Below, one piece after another: positions 1 through 8,611 of a DNA stretch of 64,000 nucleotides. This DNA is from Bradyrhizobium sp. CB1650. Its GTDB lineage: Bacteria; Pseudomonadota; Alphaproteobacteria; Rhizobiales; Xanthobacteraceae. Both the position numbers and the translations under genes were made by a program. The first letter of the stretch is position 1. Each line of letters begins with the position of its first letter. The notes beneath the pieces were generated by a model. It made no database searches, was not told the origin of the DNA, and worked only from the letters and a program-made list of their open reading frames with translations. The stretch lies in the NCBI RefSeq assembly GCF_029761915.1, contig NZ_CP121695.1, positions 6,043,501 through 6,107,500 of the forward strand. The letters are read 5' to 3'.

Positions 1-642
1 CTCGAAACGACTGCCCCGATCTCGCAGGCTGCCCATTTCCATTCGGAAGTCCAAGTCGCCACCGTGACTCAGGGGCGCCGTGTTTATTCGAGCCCGCTCG
101 GAGATCTCGGTGCTTCTGCAGGTGACATGGTCATCATCCCGGCGCACCTGCCGCACGCATCGCAGGGCAGCACCGCATCGATCGTCACTCATCTCTACAT
201 CCCGAGTGACCATTCTTCAGTGCGCGGCATCGTGGTCCCGCAAATCATCCGGTGTGTGCGCGCGAAATCGTCTGGAGAAACGCTCGACGCTATCGGATCG
301 ATGCGTAGAGACCAGCGGTGCGACAGGCAGCTCGCATCAACGGGCGCGCTGTCGAAACAAGTCATGGACCAGGAACTTGATATCAATTCGGTTGCCGCGC
401 AACTTGGCTATTCGACCGACGGGTTCATCAGGGCTTTCAAGCGGCAGTTTGGAATGACGCCTGCCGCCTACCGTCTCGCGCATCGACTGATGAACGCCCG
501 GTCGAAATTAAGAGACGGCGGCGCCGTCGCTGATGTTGCCTATGCCACGTCCTTCGCGGACCAAAGCCATTTCGGGCGGCTGTTCCGCAGAGCTTATGGC
601 GCAACGCCGGCCGCCTATCGGTCCGCATTCGTGGTGACGTGA
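1..642 (+). CDS. AraC family transcriptional regulator, 5'-truncated by the window
   Basis: The frame is open from base 1, so the true start lies upstream; 213 residues are visible. The visible N-terminal part is cupin-like, with HFHSEVQ followed by GDMVIIPAHLPHAS, typical of the effector-binding half of AraC regulators. The last ~100 residues hold two helix-turn-helix units: INSVAAQLGYS...FIRAFKRQFG and VADVAYATSFADQSHFGRLFRR, ending in the usual GATPAAYR. Its stop overlaps a GTG (639) in the frame of the downstream small permease gene, so the two are probably co-transcribed and the regulator may control that permease. The effector is unknown. Confidence 0.9.
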   Translation, partial: LETTAPISQAAHFHSEVQVATVTQGRRVYSSPLGDLGASAGDMVIIPAHLPHASQGSTASIVTHLYIPSDHSSVRGIVVPQIIRCVRAKSSGETLDAIGSMRRDQRCDRQLASTGALSKQVMDQELDINSVAAQLGYSTDGFIRAFKRQFGMTPAAYRLAHRLMNARSKLRDGGAVADVAYATSFADQSHFGRLFRRAYGATPAAYRSAFVVT

Positions 643-719
643 AGAAGGTCGATTTCCTTCCAGACGGACTGCAGGCCTCGCAAGTAGCGTCGCGCAAGAA
701 CAACTTGGCGCGGCCATTC

Positions 720-1160
720 ATGAACGCTCTTGCTCCTCTCCTTGTCGTTGCAGCGGGTTGCTGCCTCGCATTCCAACAATTGCTGAACGCGAACCTCGGG
801 AAAACGCTGCAATCGGCCTGGTGGTCGGCATTTGCCAGTTATCTCGGAGGAACGATCGCCCTGTCGGCGCTGCTGATAACATTGCGCGAACCGCTCTTCA
901 ACGTCGCTTCGGCGATGCGTGCTCCCTTGATTACGTGGACAGGCGGTGTCTTCGGCGCGATGTTCATCGCGACGAGCGTGTTCATGATCCCGCGGCTCGG
1001 CGTTGCCACCGTTCTGACCTTGGTTCTCGTCGGTCAGTTGCTTAGCTCGCTCTTATTCGATCACTTCGGTCTGCTTGGAGTGCCGCAGCATCAGATAACG
1101 TTCGTTCGATTGCTCGGTGCAGTATCGCTGATTGCTGGCGCCGTGATGGTTCGTCTGTGA
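720..1160 (+). CDS. YdcZ/DUF606-type DMT family small permease
   Basis: A 146-residue, highly hydrophobic protein with four to five predicted membrane segments. It starts MNALAPLLVVAAGCCLAFQQ and contains LGVATVLTLVLVGQLLSSLLFD, a pattern I recognise from the YdcZ/DUF606 branch of the drug/metabolite transporter superfamily, whose members are about 140-150 residues. The frame is open from a GTG at 639 that overlaps the stop of the AraC gene. The ATG at 720 gives the family's usual N-terminus directly at the first membrane helix, so I prefer it. Tight coupling to the upstream regulator suggests an efflux or uptake function under its control. The substrate is unknown. Confidence 0.8.
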   Translation: MNALAPLLVVAAGCCLAFQQLLNANLGKTLQSAWWSAFASYLGGTIALSALLITLREPLFNVASAMRAPLITWTGGVFGAMFIATSVFMIPRLGVATVLTLVLVGQLLSSLLFDHFGLLGVPQHQITFVRLLGAVSLIAGAVMVRL

Positions 1161-1256
1161 CTTGCGCTGTCGCATTCTCGACGCCGCAATGGGGCGCCTC
1201 CCGAAAACCCCACGCTAATCTGCTCTTGGGCACGCGGCCGCCGCAGCCTCTGGCAC

Positions 1257-1529
1257 CTATCCGCCAGCTCTAAGCCGTGCGGTCAAGCCGGCGGCTGTCC
1301 GCTGACGGGGCAACTGCGCAGCGTGAACCGCAAAGGACCGGGACCGCAGGCTCTGCGTGGCATGAAGCAGCAGGAGGAACAGGGCGCTCCCTGCCTTGTA
1401 ACGTGCAGCGGCACGGGTGCTCTCTCGACCACACATCAAAAGCTTTCCGGCTTCATCAGATACCGTCCAGCGCCACGTCCGGCTGCGGCGTCTTATCCTG
1501 GTCTCGAACAATCGGAATTCGCTGGTCAT
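1257..1529 (-). CDS. small basic hypothetical protein (rhizobial type)
   Basis: A 90-residue protein with an N-terminal block RIRRRSRTWRWTVSDEAGK followed by LLMCGRESTRAAARYKAGSALF. This arrangement (basic stretch, W-x-W, then G-x-E-x-T/S-R-xx-A-x-Y-K-A) resembles a family of short uncharacterised proteins common in Bradyrhizobium. The C-terminal 35 residues are Arg/Ala-rich and less typical, so the end may be extended by a lost stop codon. An ATG with GGAAG eight to ten bases upstream supports the start. It is transcribed opposite to its neighbours and no function can be assigned. Confidence 0.55.
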   Translation of the reverse strand: MTSEFRLFETRIRRRSRTWRWTVSDEAGKLLMCGRESTRAAARYKAGSALFLLLLHATQSLRSRSFAVHAAQLPRQRTAAGLTARLRAGG

Positions 1530-1787
1530 GGCGGCTTCCTATGTTTCTGCTGAGGCAGGGACACTCAAAATTAGCAAAAAGCGTGACAAAGTGGATGCAA
1601 AGGATGTAACGTTGCGTTCGGAATATTGTGACCGCGTCGGTGTTTCTACCAACTTATGCGGTCCAAAAATTCATTTTAGACTTTCCGCGGCAGTCACCTT
1701 CTACTTCCGCTTGAGCGAATTCGCGGCCGATCCCTGCAATTCGCTGTGGGGTTGACCAACTTACAATACTCGCGGCAGGTTAGAATA

Positions 1788-2390
1788 ATGTCGCCTCCGT
1801 TAGATAGGATCGCGCTTTTCATCGATGGGCCTAATCTCTATGCGACGGCCAAAACACTGGGCTTCGATATCGATTACAAGCGCCTGCTGAAAGAATTCCA
1901 GAGCCGCGGAATGCTGCTGCGGGCTTTCTATTACACCGCACTCATCGAGGACCAGGAATACTCCTCGATCCGTCCCCTGATCGACTGGCTGGACTACAAC
2001 GGCTACACTGTCGTCACCAAGGCGACCAAGGAATTCATCGACGCCTCCGGCCGCCGCAAGGTCAAGGGCAACATGGACATCGAGCTCGCGGTCGACGCCA
2101 TGGAGCTCGCCGAGCACATCGACCAGATGGTGCTGTTCTCGGGTGACGGCGATTTTCGCCCGCTGGTCGAGGCCGTCCAGCGCCGCGGCGTGCGGGTGAC
2201 CGTGGTCTCCACCGTCACCAGCCAGCCTCCGATGATCGCGGACGAATTACGCCGGCAGGCCGACGTCTTCACTGATCTCATCGAGCTGCAATCGAATGTC
2301 GGCCGCGATCCGTCCGATCGTCCAGCACCACGCGAGCGCGAACCACTCCAGCGCCGCCCGACAAGTTCGAAAGGGAACGACGCGCGGTAA
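1788..2390 (+). CDS. NYN domain protein (LabA/DUF88-like, PIN-fold)
   Basis: A 200-residue protein starting MSPPLDRIALFIDGPNLYA. The NYN fold is shown by the FIDGPNLY motif near residue 12, a central acidic NMDIELAVDAME segment, and the SGDGDFRPLVEAVQRRG motif near residue 115, which places the conserved acidic residues of PIN/NYN nucleases. The last ~40 residues are Arg/Pro-rich and probably unstructured. The frame extends upstream to 1746, but the ATG at 1788 fits the family N-terminus. NYN proteins are predicted RNases or RNA-binding proteins. It stands alone, with a 130-base leader following it before the next small gene. Confidence 0.85.
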   Translation: MSPPLDRIALFIDGPNLYATAKTLGFDIDYKRLLKEFQSRGMLLRAFYYTALIEDQEYSSIRPLIDWLDYNGYTVVTKATKEFIDASGRRKVKGNMDIELAVDAMELAEHIDQMVLFSGDGDFRPLVEAVQRRGVRVTVVSTVTSQPPMIADELRRQADVFTDLIELQSNVGRDPSDRPAPREREPLQRRPTSSKGNDAR

Positions 2391-2521
2391 CCCGGTCCGC
2401 ATTATTCAGAAGCTTCAGCATTTTTCGGGTGTTTCGACGCGCTACCACTTTTGGGAAGACTTGTCGCATCCGCTCCGTTCAGTAACACTCCACCCATTTC
2501 AAAGAAGTTTTTTAGGAGGGC

Positions 2522-2674
2522 ATGATGGATAGTATATTGGAAGTCCTGTTGTGGTCTGCCGCGCTCGCGACGTGGCTTATGATTTTCTTCGCAGTCGTAG
2601 GCGAGTGCCTGAAGCCGCTCTCAAAGAGCATCCGTCGGTTCGTACAGGGAACTCTCAGAGCCAAGGTGAAGTGA
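2522..2674 (+). CDS. 50-residue single-pass membrane protein, hypothetical
   Basis: A short gene with a near-perfect Shine-Dalgarno (AGGAGG at about 2514-2519) immediately before tandem ATG codons at 2522 and 2525. The product begins MMDSILEVLLWSAALATWLM, continues with a hydrophobic stretch to about residue 27, then turns strongly basic (KPLSKSIRRF...TLRAKVK). It looks like a small inner-membrane protein with a cytoplasmic basic tail. No family is recognised. The strength of the ribosome-binding site and the membrane-plus-basic design argue that it is translated. It lies between the NYN gene and the oppositely oriented DoxX gene. Confidence 0.6.
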   Translation: MMDSILEVLLWSAALATWLMIFFAVVGECLKPLSKSIRRFVQGTLRAKVK

Positions 2675-2904
2675 CGCGGGTGGAGATTCCGCGCGAGTCG
2701 GCAGCCGGTACACCAATGCTCTGAAGTCCAGCGGAGCGGGGAGCCGCGATAACGGATGGAGGCGAGCCTAACTAGGCCGGCCGCTCGCCCCGAGGGATTC
2801 GCTCGCGCAAGGGAGCGGGCCGAAGATCGCACCACGTCCAACCTTGCGAAATAGCTTCTCTTGCTCCCTGTCAGTTACAAGAGGCTGAATCCGACCGAAC
2901 GCTG

Positions 2905-3360
2905 CTATCTTCCAAACTTCCGGTCGAGGGAGAAGCGGCCTCCCCCGGTTACAAAAATCAACATCGCGCCTCCCATGATCGAGATATTCTTCAAGAAATT
3001 GTTGTACTGCCCAACCTGCTGCGGACCGGGCGGATAATCCCAGTAGCGGTGGGCGATGGCGGTAGCCGCCAACACAAACAGAAAAACCAAAACCGCGACA
3101 TAGCGCGTGCCAACCCCGAATATCAAACCGGCCGATATCAGTACTTCCAATGCCACGGTGGTCGCGGTGAACAGCCCAGGTGCTGGCAGGTTCAGCGAAC
3201 TGAAATAGCCCACCGAGCCACTGAAATTGATGATTGCTCCGTACGCGCTCCCGACGAACACCCATGCAAGCAGGATGCGGCCGATCAGAATCAGCAAGTC
3301 GGCGTTCTTGCTGGCGAATGCGTCGGCCCGAGAGATGAGCGAGTGAAAATCGGATTGCAC
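2905..3360 (-). CDS. DoxX family membrane protein
   Basis: A 151-residue protein with four membrane helices. LLILIGRILLAWVFVGSAYG near residue 22 and TTVALEVLISAGLIFGVGTR near residue 67 match the DoxX/DoxD-like architecture, and the length is normal for the family. The start is a GTG at 3360; no strong Shine-Dalgarno is visible, so it is uncertain by a few codons. DoxX proteins are often linked to redox or thiol stress, but many have no assigned role. It is isolated and transcribed away from the thiamine-diphosphate enzyme. Confidence 0.85.
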   Translation of the reverse strand: MQSDFHSLISRADAFASKNADLLILIGRILLAWVFVGSAYGAIINFSGSVGYFSSLNLPAPGLFTATTVALEVLISAGLIFGVGTRYVAVLVFLFVLAATAIAHRYWDYPPGPQQVGQYNNFLKNISIMGGAMLIFVTGGGRFSLDRKFGR

Positions 3361-3742
3361 GGGTCATTGCCCCATAGCTGTTGTAGTGGGCGCGCGACGC
3401 TTGGCCATCAATAGTAAAGCTAACATAATCGGCGAACGACATGAAGGGCACTTGCCGGGTCTCGGTGCGCTGCAAACGCCGGCATGTGAAAGGGGGCCAG
3501 CGGCGAAAGCTGCTGCGTTGTTGGCAAACCCGAACAAGACGGCGACGGTGCTCGGCATCACTGTGCCGCTCTATTGGCCTTTAAGAGCTTGACCAAGATC
3601 GTGCCGAGACCGGCGCACGCTCGCGCTGCATAGCTGACCTACCGCAGTCCTCCCGCGCCCGCGCTTTACGCTTCTCGAAATTCCTGTTCCTCTCTCCTCC
3701 AAATCGGCCGGGCCAACCGGCCTCGTCAGGGAGAGAGACGCC
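3361..3742. other. non-coding interval before the TPP-enzyme gene
   Basis: This 380-base stretch lies between two divergent genes. Short open frames on both strands show no recognisable motif or ribosome-binding site. The only clear signal is the AGGGAGAG Shine-Dalgarno just before the ATG at 3743. It presumably holds both divergent promoters; no operator or repeat was seen. Confidence 0.5.
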
Positions 3743-5377
3743 ATGAAGCTCGGCACTGCAATCGCGGAAATCATGAAGCGCGAGGGAATCGAGATCCTCT
3801 GCGGCTATCCCGTCAACCACCTGATCGAGCATGCGGCGAAGGCCGAGATCCGCCCCGTGATGGTGCGCCAGGAGCGCGTCGGGATCCACATGGCGGACGC
3901 GATGTCCCGCATCACCTCGGGACGCAGCATCGGCGCGTTCTGCATGCAGCACGGCCCCGGCGCGGAGAACGCCATGGGCGGCGTGGCGCAATGTTTCGGC
4001 GAGTCCGTGCCGGTGCTGGTGCTGCCGATGGGCTATCAGCGCCGGCTGTCGCACATCGAGCCCAACTTCAACTCCAGCGAGGTGATGAAGGCGTTTGCCA
4101 AATCCTCCGAGCCGATCATCCTGGCAAGCGAAGTCGCCAACATCTTCCGCCGCGCCTTCACCAGGCTGAAGAACGGCCGCGGCGGTCCGGTGATCGTCGA
4201 GATCCCCTCCGACATGTGGAACGAGGAGGTGCCGGAGCCTCTCGACTACACGCCGGTGCTGCGCACGCGTTACGGCGCCGACCCCGAGCATGTGAAGGAA
4301 GCGGCCGCGCTGCTCGCAGGCGCGAAGCGGCCGGTGATCTATGCCGGCCAGGGCGTGCACTATGCGCAAGCCTGGCCGCAACTGAAGCGGCTCGCCGAGC
4401 GGCTGGCGATCCCCGTCACTACCAGCCTCGGCGGCAAGTCATCGTTTCCGGAGACCCATCCGCTGTCGCTCGGCTCCGGCGGTCTCGCGGTGCCGCGCGC
4501 CGTTCCGAAATTCTTAGGTGAGGCCGACGTCATCTTCGGCGTCGGCTGCTCCTTCACCGAGACAAGCTTCGGCATCGCGATGCCGAAGGGCAAGACCATC
4601 ATCCATTCGACGCTCGATCCGAACCATCTCAACAAGGATATCGAAGCCAGGGTCGGCCTCGTCGGCGACGCCGGCCTCGTGCTCGATGCGCTGCTGCAGG
4701 AAATCGGCAAGACCGTCACATCGGATCGCGATGCCTCGACAGTCACAGCCGAGATTGCAGCCTCTCACAAGGAATGGCTCGCAAAGTGGATGCCAAAACT
4801 CACCAGCAATGACGCACCGCTCAATCCGTATCGCGTGCTCTGGGACCTCCAGCACACCGTCGACGTCCACAACACCATCATCACGCACGATGCCGGCAGT
4901 CCGCGCGACCAGCTCTCGCCGTTTTGGAAGGCGGTCGAGCCCCTCTCCTATCTCGGCTGGGGCAAGACAACGCAGCTCGGCTACGGTCTCGGCCTTGCGA
5001 TGGGCGCCAAGCTCGCAAAGCCCGACAAGCTCTGCATCAACGTCTGGGGAGATGCCGCGATCGGTTTCACGGGGATGGATTTCGAGACCGCGGTGCGCGA
5101 GCGCATTCCGATCATGTCGATCCTGCTCAACAATTTCTCGATGGCGATCGAGCTGAAGGTGATGCCGGTCTCGACCGAAAAATACCGCTCGACCGACATC
5201 TCCGGCGACTATGCCGCGATGGCGCGCGCCTTCGGCGGTTATGGCGAGCGGGTGACGAAGCCCGAAGACATCGTGCCCGCAATCAGGCGGGGTATCCAGA
5301 AGACGCAGGAGGGCGTCCCGGTGCTGCTGGAGTTCATCACCAGCAAGGAGACCGAGGTGTCGCGGCCGGGGACTTGA
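3743..5377 (+). CDS. thiamine diphosphate-requiring enzyme, acetolactate-synthase-like
   Basis: A 544-residue protein with the three-domain plan of the acetolactate synthase / benzoylformate decarboxylase superfamily. An N-terminal pyrimidine-binding domain carries the activating Glu (RQERVGIHMADA, Glu44). A central domain follows (about 190-330). The C-terminal diphosphate-binding domain has the GD...N motif starting GDAAIGF at 436 and ending with LLNN near 464. The usual GDG is GDA here. The start has a good Shine-Dalgarno (AGGGAGAG). No regulatory small subunit or pathway gene is adjacent, so the substrate (a 2-oxoacid) cannot be named; it is probably not the housekeeping IlvB. Confidence 0.85.
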   Translation: MKLGTAIAEIMKREGIEILCGYPVNHLIEHAAKAEIRPVMVRQERVGIHMADAMSRITSGRSIGAFCMQHGPGAENAMGGVAQCFGESVPVLVLPMGYQRRLSHIEPNFNSSEVMKAFAKSSEPIILASEVANIFRRAFTRLKNGRGGPVIVEIPSDMWNEEVPEPLDYTPVLRTRYGADPEHVKEAAALLAGAKRPVIYAGQGVHYAQAWPQLKRLAERLAIPVTTSLGGKSSFPETHPLSLGSGGLAVPRAVPKFLGEADVIFGVGCSFTETSFGIAMPKGKTIIHSTLDPNHLNKDIEARVGLVGDAGLVLDALLQEIGKTVTSDRDASTVTAEIAASHKEWLAKWMPKLTSNDAPLNPYRVLWDLQHTVDVHNTIITHDAGSPRDQLSPFWKAVEPLSYLGWGKTTQLGYGLGLAMGAKLAKPDKLCINVWGDAAIGFTGMDFETAVRERIPIMSILLNNFSMAIELKVMPVSTEKYRSTDISGDYAAMARAFGGYGERVTKPEDIVPAIRRGIQKTQEGVPVLLEFITSKETEVSRPGT

Positions 5378-5503
5378 GCAGCGTCGGCGGCTCCTGATAT
5401 CCGCAACGATATCTCTGGCCCCCTTGATTTGAGGATGAGATAATCGGGTTGCTGACAAGGTTTAGCCCGGCGCCGGCAGGCTCCGGGCAACATGGATTTT
5501 TGG

Positions 5504-8095
5504 ATGACTGCGCTTCCGCAGGACGTAGCGACCGAGCTCAACTCCAGGATCGCCGAGCTCGAACAGCGATTGCAGGCGGGCATCGCCGAAAACGGCCGTC
5601 TGCAGCACGAATTGGCCCTGTCGCGTGAGCACCAGAAGGCAAGTGCGGAAATCTTGGGGACCATCGGCAGCACCCACGGCGACGCGGCGCGGGCGTTGCA
5701 ACAGATCGCCGAAACCTGTGGACGGCTGTTCGGGGCACCCAGCGTTTCCATCCGGCTTGCCGAAAACGGCGAGTGGACGCAGGCCATCGGCTATGGTGAG
5801 ACTTCGGGCCGCGTCCGTTCCGCCGTTCCATCAGCTACGCTCCCAATCGGCGGCCCGAACCTGCCGGGCACTGTGGTGGCTGAGAACCGGCAAATTCACA
5901 TCCCGGACCTCGACCACCTCGATTCCTCGATGGTCCATTGGCCCGGCCTGCCGGTGGCGCGTGCGGCCGGCACCCGCACGCTGTGCGGCACGCCTCTGCG
6001 TCGCGATGGCCGGGCGATCGGCGCGCTGATCGTCTACCGCGACAGACTGTTGCCGTTCACGCCAGAGGAACTGACCCTTCAGCAGAGCTTTGCCAACCAG
6101 GCCGTGATCGCGATCGAAAATGCGCGGCTGTTCGAGCAGGTGCAGAGCCGGACGCACGAGCTTGCCGAATCGCTGGAACAGCAGACCGCGACATCGGAGG
6201 TGCTGAGCGTCATCAGCCGATCGACCGGCGATCTCGCGCGGGTCTTCGACGCCATGCTCGGCAAGGCAATGCAGCTCTGCGGCGCCAGTTTCGGCGTGCT
6301 TAACACCTACGACGGAGCGCAATTCCACACAGCGGCCACTTATGGCCTGACTCCCGCCTACGATGAGTTCCGGCGCAAGATGCCTCTCGACTATGGTCCG
6401 GCCACCGCGCCCGTGCGCCTTTTGAAGGGTGAAGCGTTCGTCGAAATCGCCGACTTGCTCGGGTCGGAAGCATATCGCCGCGGAGAGCCGAACCGTCGGG
6501 CACTGGTCGATCTCGGCGGTGCGCGCTGCCTGCTCGCGGTGCCGCTGCTCAAGGACGAGCGCGTGGTCGGCAACGTCATGATCTTCAGGCAAGAGGACCT
6601 GCCCTTCTCGGAGAAGCAGATCACGCTGATGAAGCAGTTCGCGGCGCAAGCCGTGATCGCCATCGAAAATGCGCGGCTGCTCGGCGAATTGCGCGAACGC
6701 ACCGAGGATTTGACCGAGGCGCTCCAGCAGCAGACAGCGACCGCCGACGTACTCAAGGTGATCAGCCGCTCGGCGTTCGACCTCCCGGCCGTACTCGATA
6801 CGCTTGTCGAATCGGCATCGACGCTGTGCAGCGCCGATCAGGGTATGCTGCTGCTTTTCGAGGAGGGCGTCCTGAGGCCTCTCTCCTATTTCGGCCCGCA
6901 TGCCGACAGGTTCGAGTTCAGAAAATCGCTCGCCGCCGCGCCGCACCGGGGCGCGCTCAGCGGCCGGGCGGTACTCGACGGCCAAACCGCGCACGTACCC
7001 GATGTATTGACCGACCCGGAATTCACCAACAATTCCTGGCAGGAGCTCACCGGGTTTCGAGCGATGCTGGCTGTCCCTCTGATGCGGCAGGGAAAGCCCA
7101 TCGGAGCGATGGCGCTGTCGCGGACCACGCCGGGGCTATTTGCCGAGCGGCAGGTCGAACTCGTCCAGACCTTCGCAGACCAAGCCGTTATCGCCATTGA
7201 AAATGCGCGCTTGTTCGAGGAGGTGCAGCAGCGCACCCGCGAACTCTCAAAATCCCTCGACGAACTGCACGCCGCGCAGGACCGCCTGGTGCAAACCGAA
7301 AAACTCGCCTCGCTCGGCCAGCTCACCGCCGGCATCGCGCACGAGATCAAGAACCCGCTCAATTTCGTCAACAATTTTGCAGTGTTGTCGGCGGAACTTA
7401 CGGATGAGTTGAATGAGGTGCTCGCGCCTACCACCCTCGCTGACAAGATCCGCGACGAGGTCGATGAGCTGACCGGCCTTCTGAAAGACAACCTGCAAAA
7501 GGTCGTTCAGCACGGCAAGCGCGCTGATTCCATCGTCAAGAACATGCTCTTGCATTCGCGCGAAGGCAGCGGCGAGCACCGGCCGACCGACGTTAATGTT
7601 CTGGTCGAGGAAAGCCTCAACCTCGCCTATCACGGCGCACGCGCCGAGAAGCCGCAGTTCACGGTCACACTCAAGCGCGAGCTTGATCCGGAGGCCGGGA
7701 CGGTCGAAGCGTTCCCGCAGGAAATCACGCGCGTGCTGCTCAACCTGATCTCGAACGGATTTTATGCGGTGACAAAGCGCAGGGCCGAAATCGGCGCAGC
7801 CGGTTACGAGCCCGTCGTGATCGCCGGCACGCGAGACAGCGGCACGCATGTCGAGATCCGCATCCGCGACAACGGCACCGGCGTCCCCCCTGAGGTGAAG
7901 GAGAAGATGTTCAACCCCTTCTTCACGACCAAGCCCGCCGGCGAAGGCACGGGTCTCGGGCTCTCGATGAGCCACGACATCATCGTGAAACAGCACGGTG
8001 GCACGATCGATGTGGAAACGACGCCCGGTGAATTTACCGAGTTCACGATCCGATTGCCGCGTAAAAGCAATTTTTCAGACAAGACCAGGGGTTAG
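5504..8095 (+). CDS. soluble triple-GAF sensor histidine kinase (paralogue 1)
   Basis: An 863-residue protein from the ATG at 5504, whose [12 protein letters not shown] start matches the paralogue at 8612 (MTALSEDMAAAL); an ATG at 5492 adds four residues. Order: coiled coil (~10-45), three GAF domains (about 50-210, 240-400, 415-570), each followed by a helical linker containing QQTAT, then a coiled coil, HisKA with the phospho-acceptor His in [12 protein letters not shown] (about residue 613), and a HATPase domain with [16 protein letters not shown] and GEGTGLGLS. There is no membrane segment or PAS domain, so it senses a cytoplasmic ligand or redox state. The response regulator follows three bases after the stop, making a translationally linked pair. 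Confidence 0.93.
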   Translation: MTALPQDVATELNSRIAELEQRLQAGIAENGRLQHELALSREHQKASAEILGTIGSTHGDAARALQQIAETCGRLFGAPSVSIRLAENGEWTQAIGYGETSGRVRSAVPSATLPIGGPNLPGTVVAENRQIHIPDLDHLDSSMVHWPGLPVARAAGTRTLCGTPLRRDGRAIGALIVYRDRLLPFTPEELTLQQSFANQAVIAIENARLFEQVQSRTHELAESLEQQTATSEVLSVISRSTGDLARVFDAMLGKAMQLCGASFGVLNTYDGAQFHTAATYGLTPAYDEFRRKMPLDYGPATAPVRLLKGEAFVEIADLLGSEAYRRGEPNRRALVDLGGARCLLAVPLLKDERVVGNVMIFRQEDLPFSEKQITLMKQFAAQAVIAIENARLLGELRERTEDLTEALQQQTATADVLKVISRSAFDLPAVLDTLVESASTLCSADQGMLLLFEEGVLRPLSYFGPHADRFEFRKSLAAAPHRGALSGRAVLDGQTAHVPDVLTDPEFTNNSWQELTGFRAMLAVPLMRQGKPIGAMALSRTTPGLFAERQVELVQTFADQAVIAIENARLFEEVQQRTRELSKSLDELHAAQDRLVQTEKLASLGQLTAGIAHEIKNPLNFVNNFAVLSAELTDELNEVLAPTTLADKIRDEVDELTGLLKDNLQKVVQHGKRADSIVKNMLLHSREGSGEHRPTDVNVLVEESLNLAYHGARAEKPQFTVTLKRELDPEAGTVEAFPQEITRVLLNLISNGFYAVTKRRAEIGAAGYEPVVIAGTRDSGTHVEIRIRDNGTGVPPEVKEKMFNPFFTTKPAGEGTGLGLSMSHDIIVKQHGGTIDVETTPGEFTEFTIRLPRKSNFSDKTRG

Positions 8096-8097
8096 CC

Positions 8098-8490
8098 GTG
8101 ACTGTGATGGTTCTGGTGGTGGATGACGAGCCTGACGTCGAGGCCTTGTTCCGCCAGCAATTTCGCCGCGATCTCCGCGCCAAGCGCTTCGTGATGGACT
8201 TTGCCAATTCGGCAGCGGAGGCGCTGTCACGCATCGCCAACAATATCGGGCAAACGCTGATCCTCATCCTTTCCGACATCAACATGCCGGGGATGAGTGG
8301 GCTCGAAATGCTGCCGAGGGTGAAGGAGATCCGGCCCGAAGTGCCGGTCATCATGATCACGGCCTATGGCGACGCGGACACCAAGCGCAAGGCACTGGAA
8401 AGTGGCGCGACGGGGCTTTTGACCAAGCCGATCGACTTCGCGCTGCTGCGCGAGCAGATCGACGATCGGCTGGCGCGGGCAGGCACGTGA
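8098..8490 (+). CDS. single-domain response regulator (CheY-like receiver)
   Basis: A 130-residue receiver with no output domain. The acidic pocket is VVDDEPD near residue 8, the phospho-acceptor is Asp60 in LSDINMPGMSG, the switch Thr lies in MITAYGD, and the conserved Lys110 is in LLTKPID. The start is a GTG at 8098, two bases after the upstream kinase stop; an ATG three codons later is an alternative. It lies between two near-identical kinases, so it is the likely common phosphate acceptor. It must pass the signal on through protein contact or a phosphorelay, since no DNA-binding domain is present. Confidence 0.92.
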   Translation: MTVMVLVVDDEPDVEALFRQQFRRDLRAKRFVMDFANSAAEALSRIANNIGQTLILILSDINMPGMSGLEMLPRVKEIRPEVPVIMITAYGDADTKRKALESGATGLLTKPIDFALLREQIDDRLARAGT

Positions 8491-8611
8491 GCCCTGTGCA
8501 AGCCTTGTCTTGAGACTTGATCTTGAGACTGATCTTGAGTCTTGGCCGGGCCGGCTTTTGGCGCTAAAGGCGCGGCGGTAGGGACTGGCTCCCGGCCGCA
8601 CCGGACGATCA

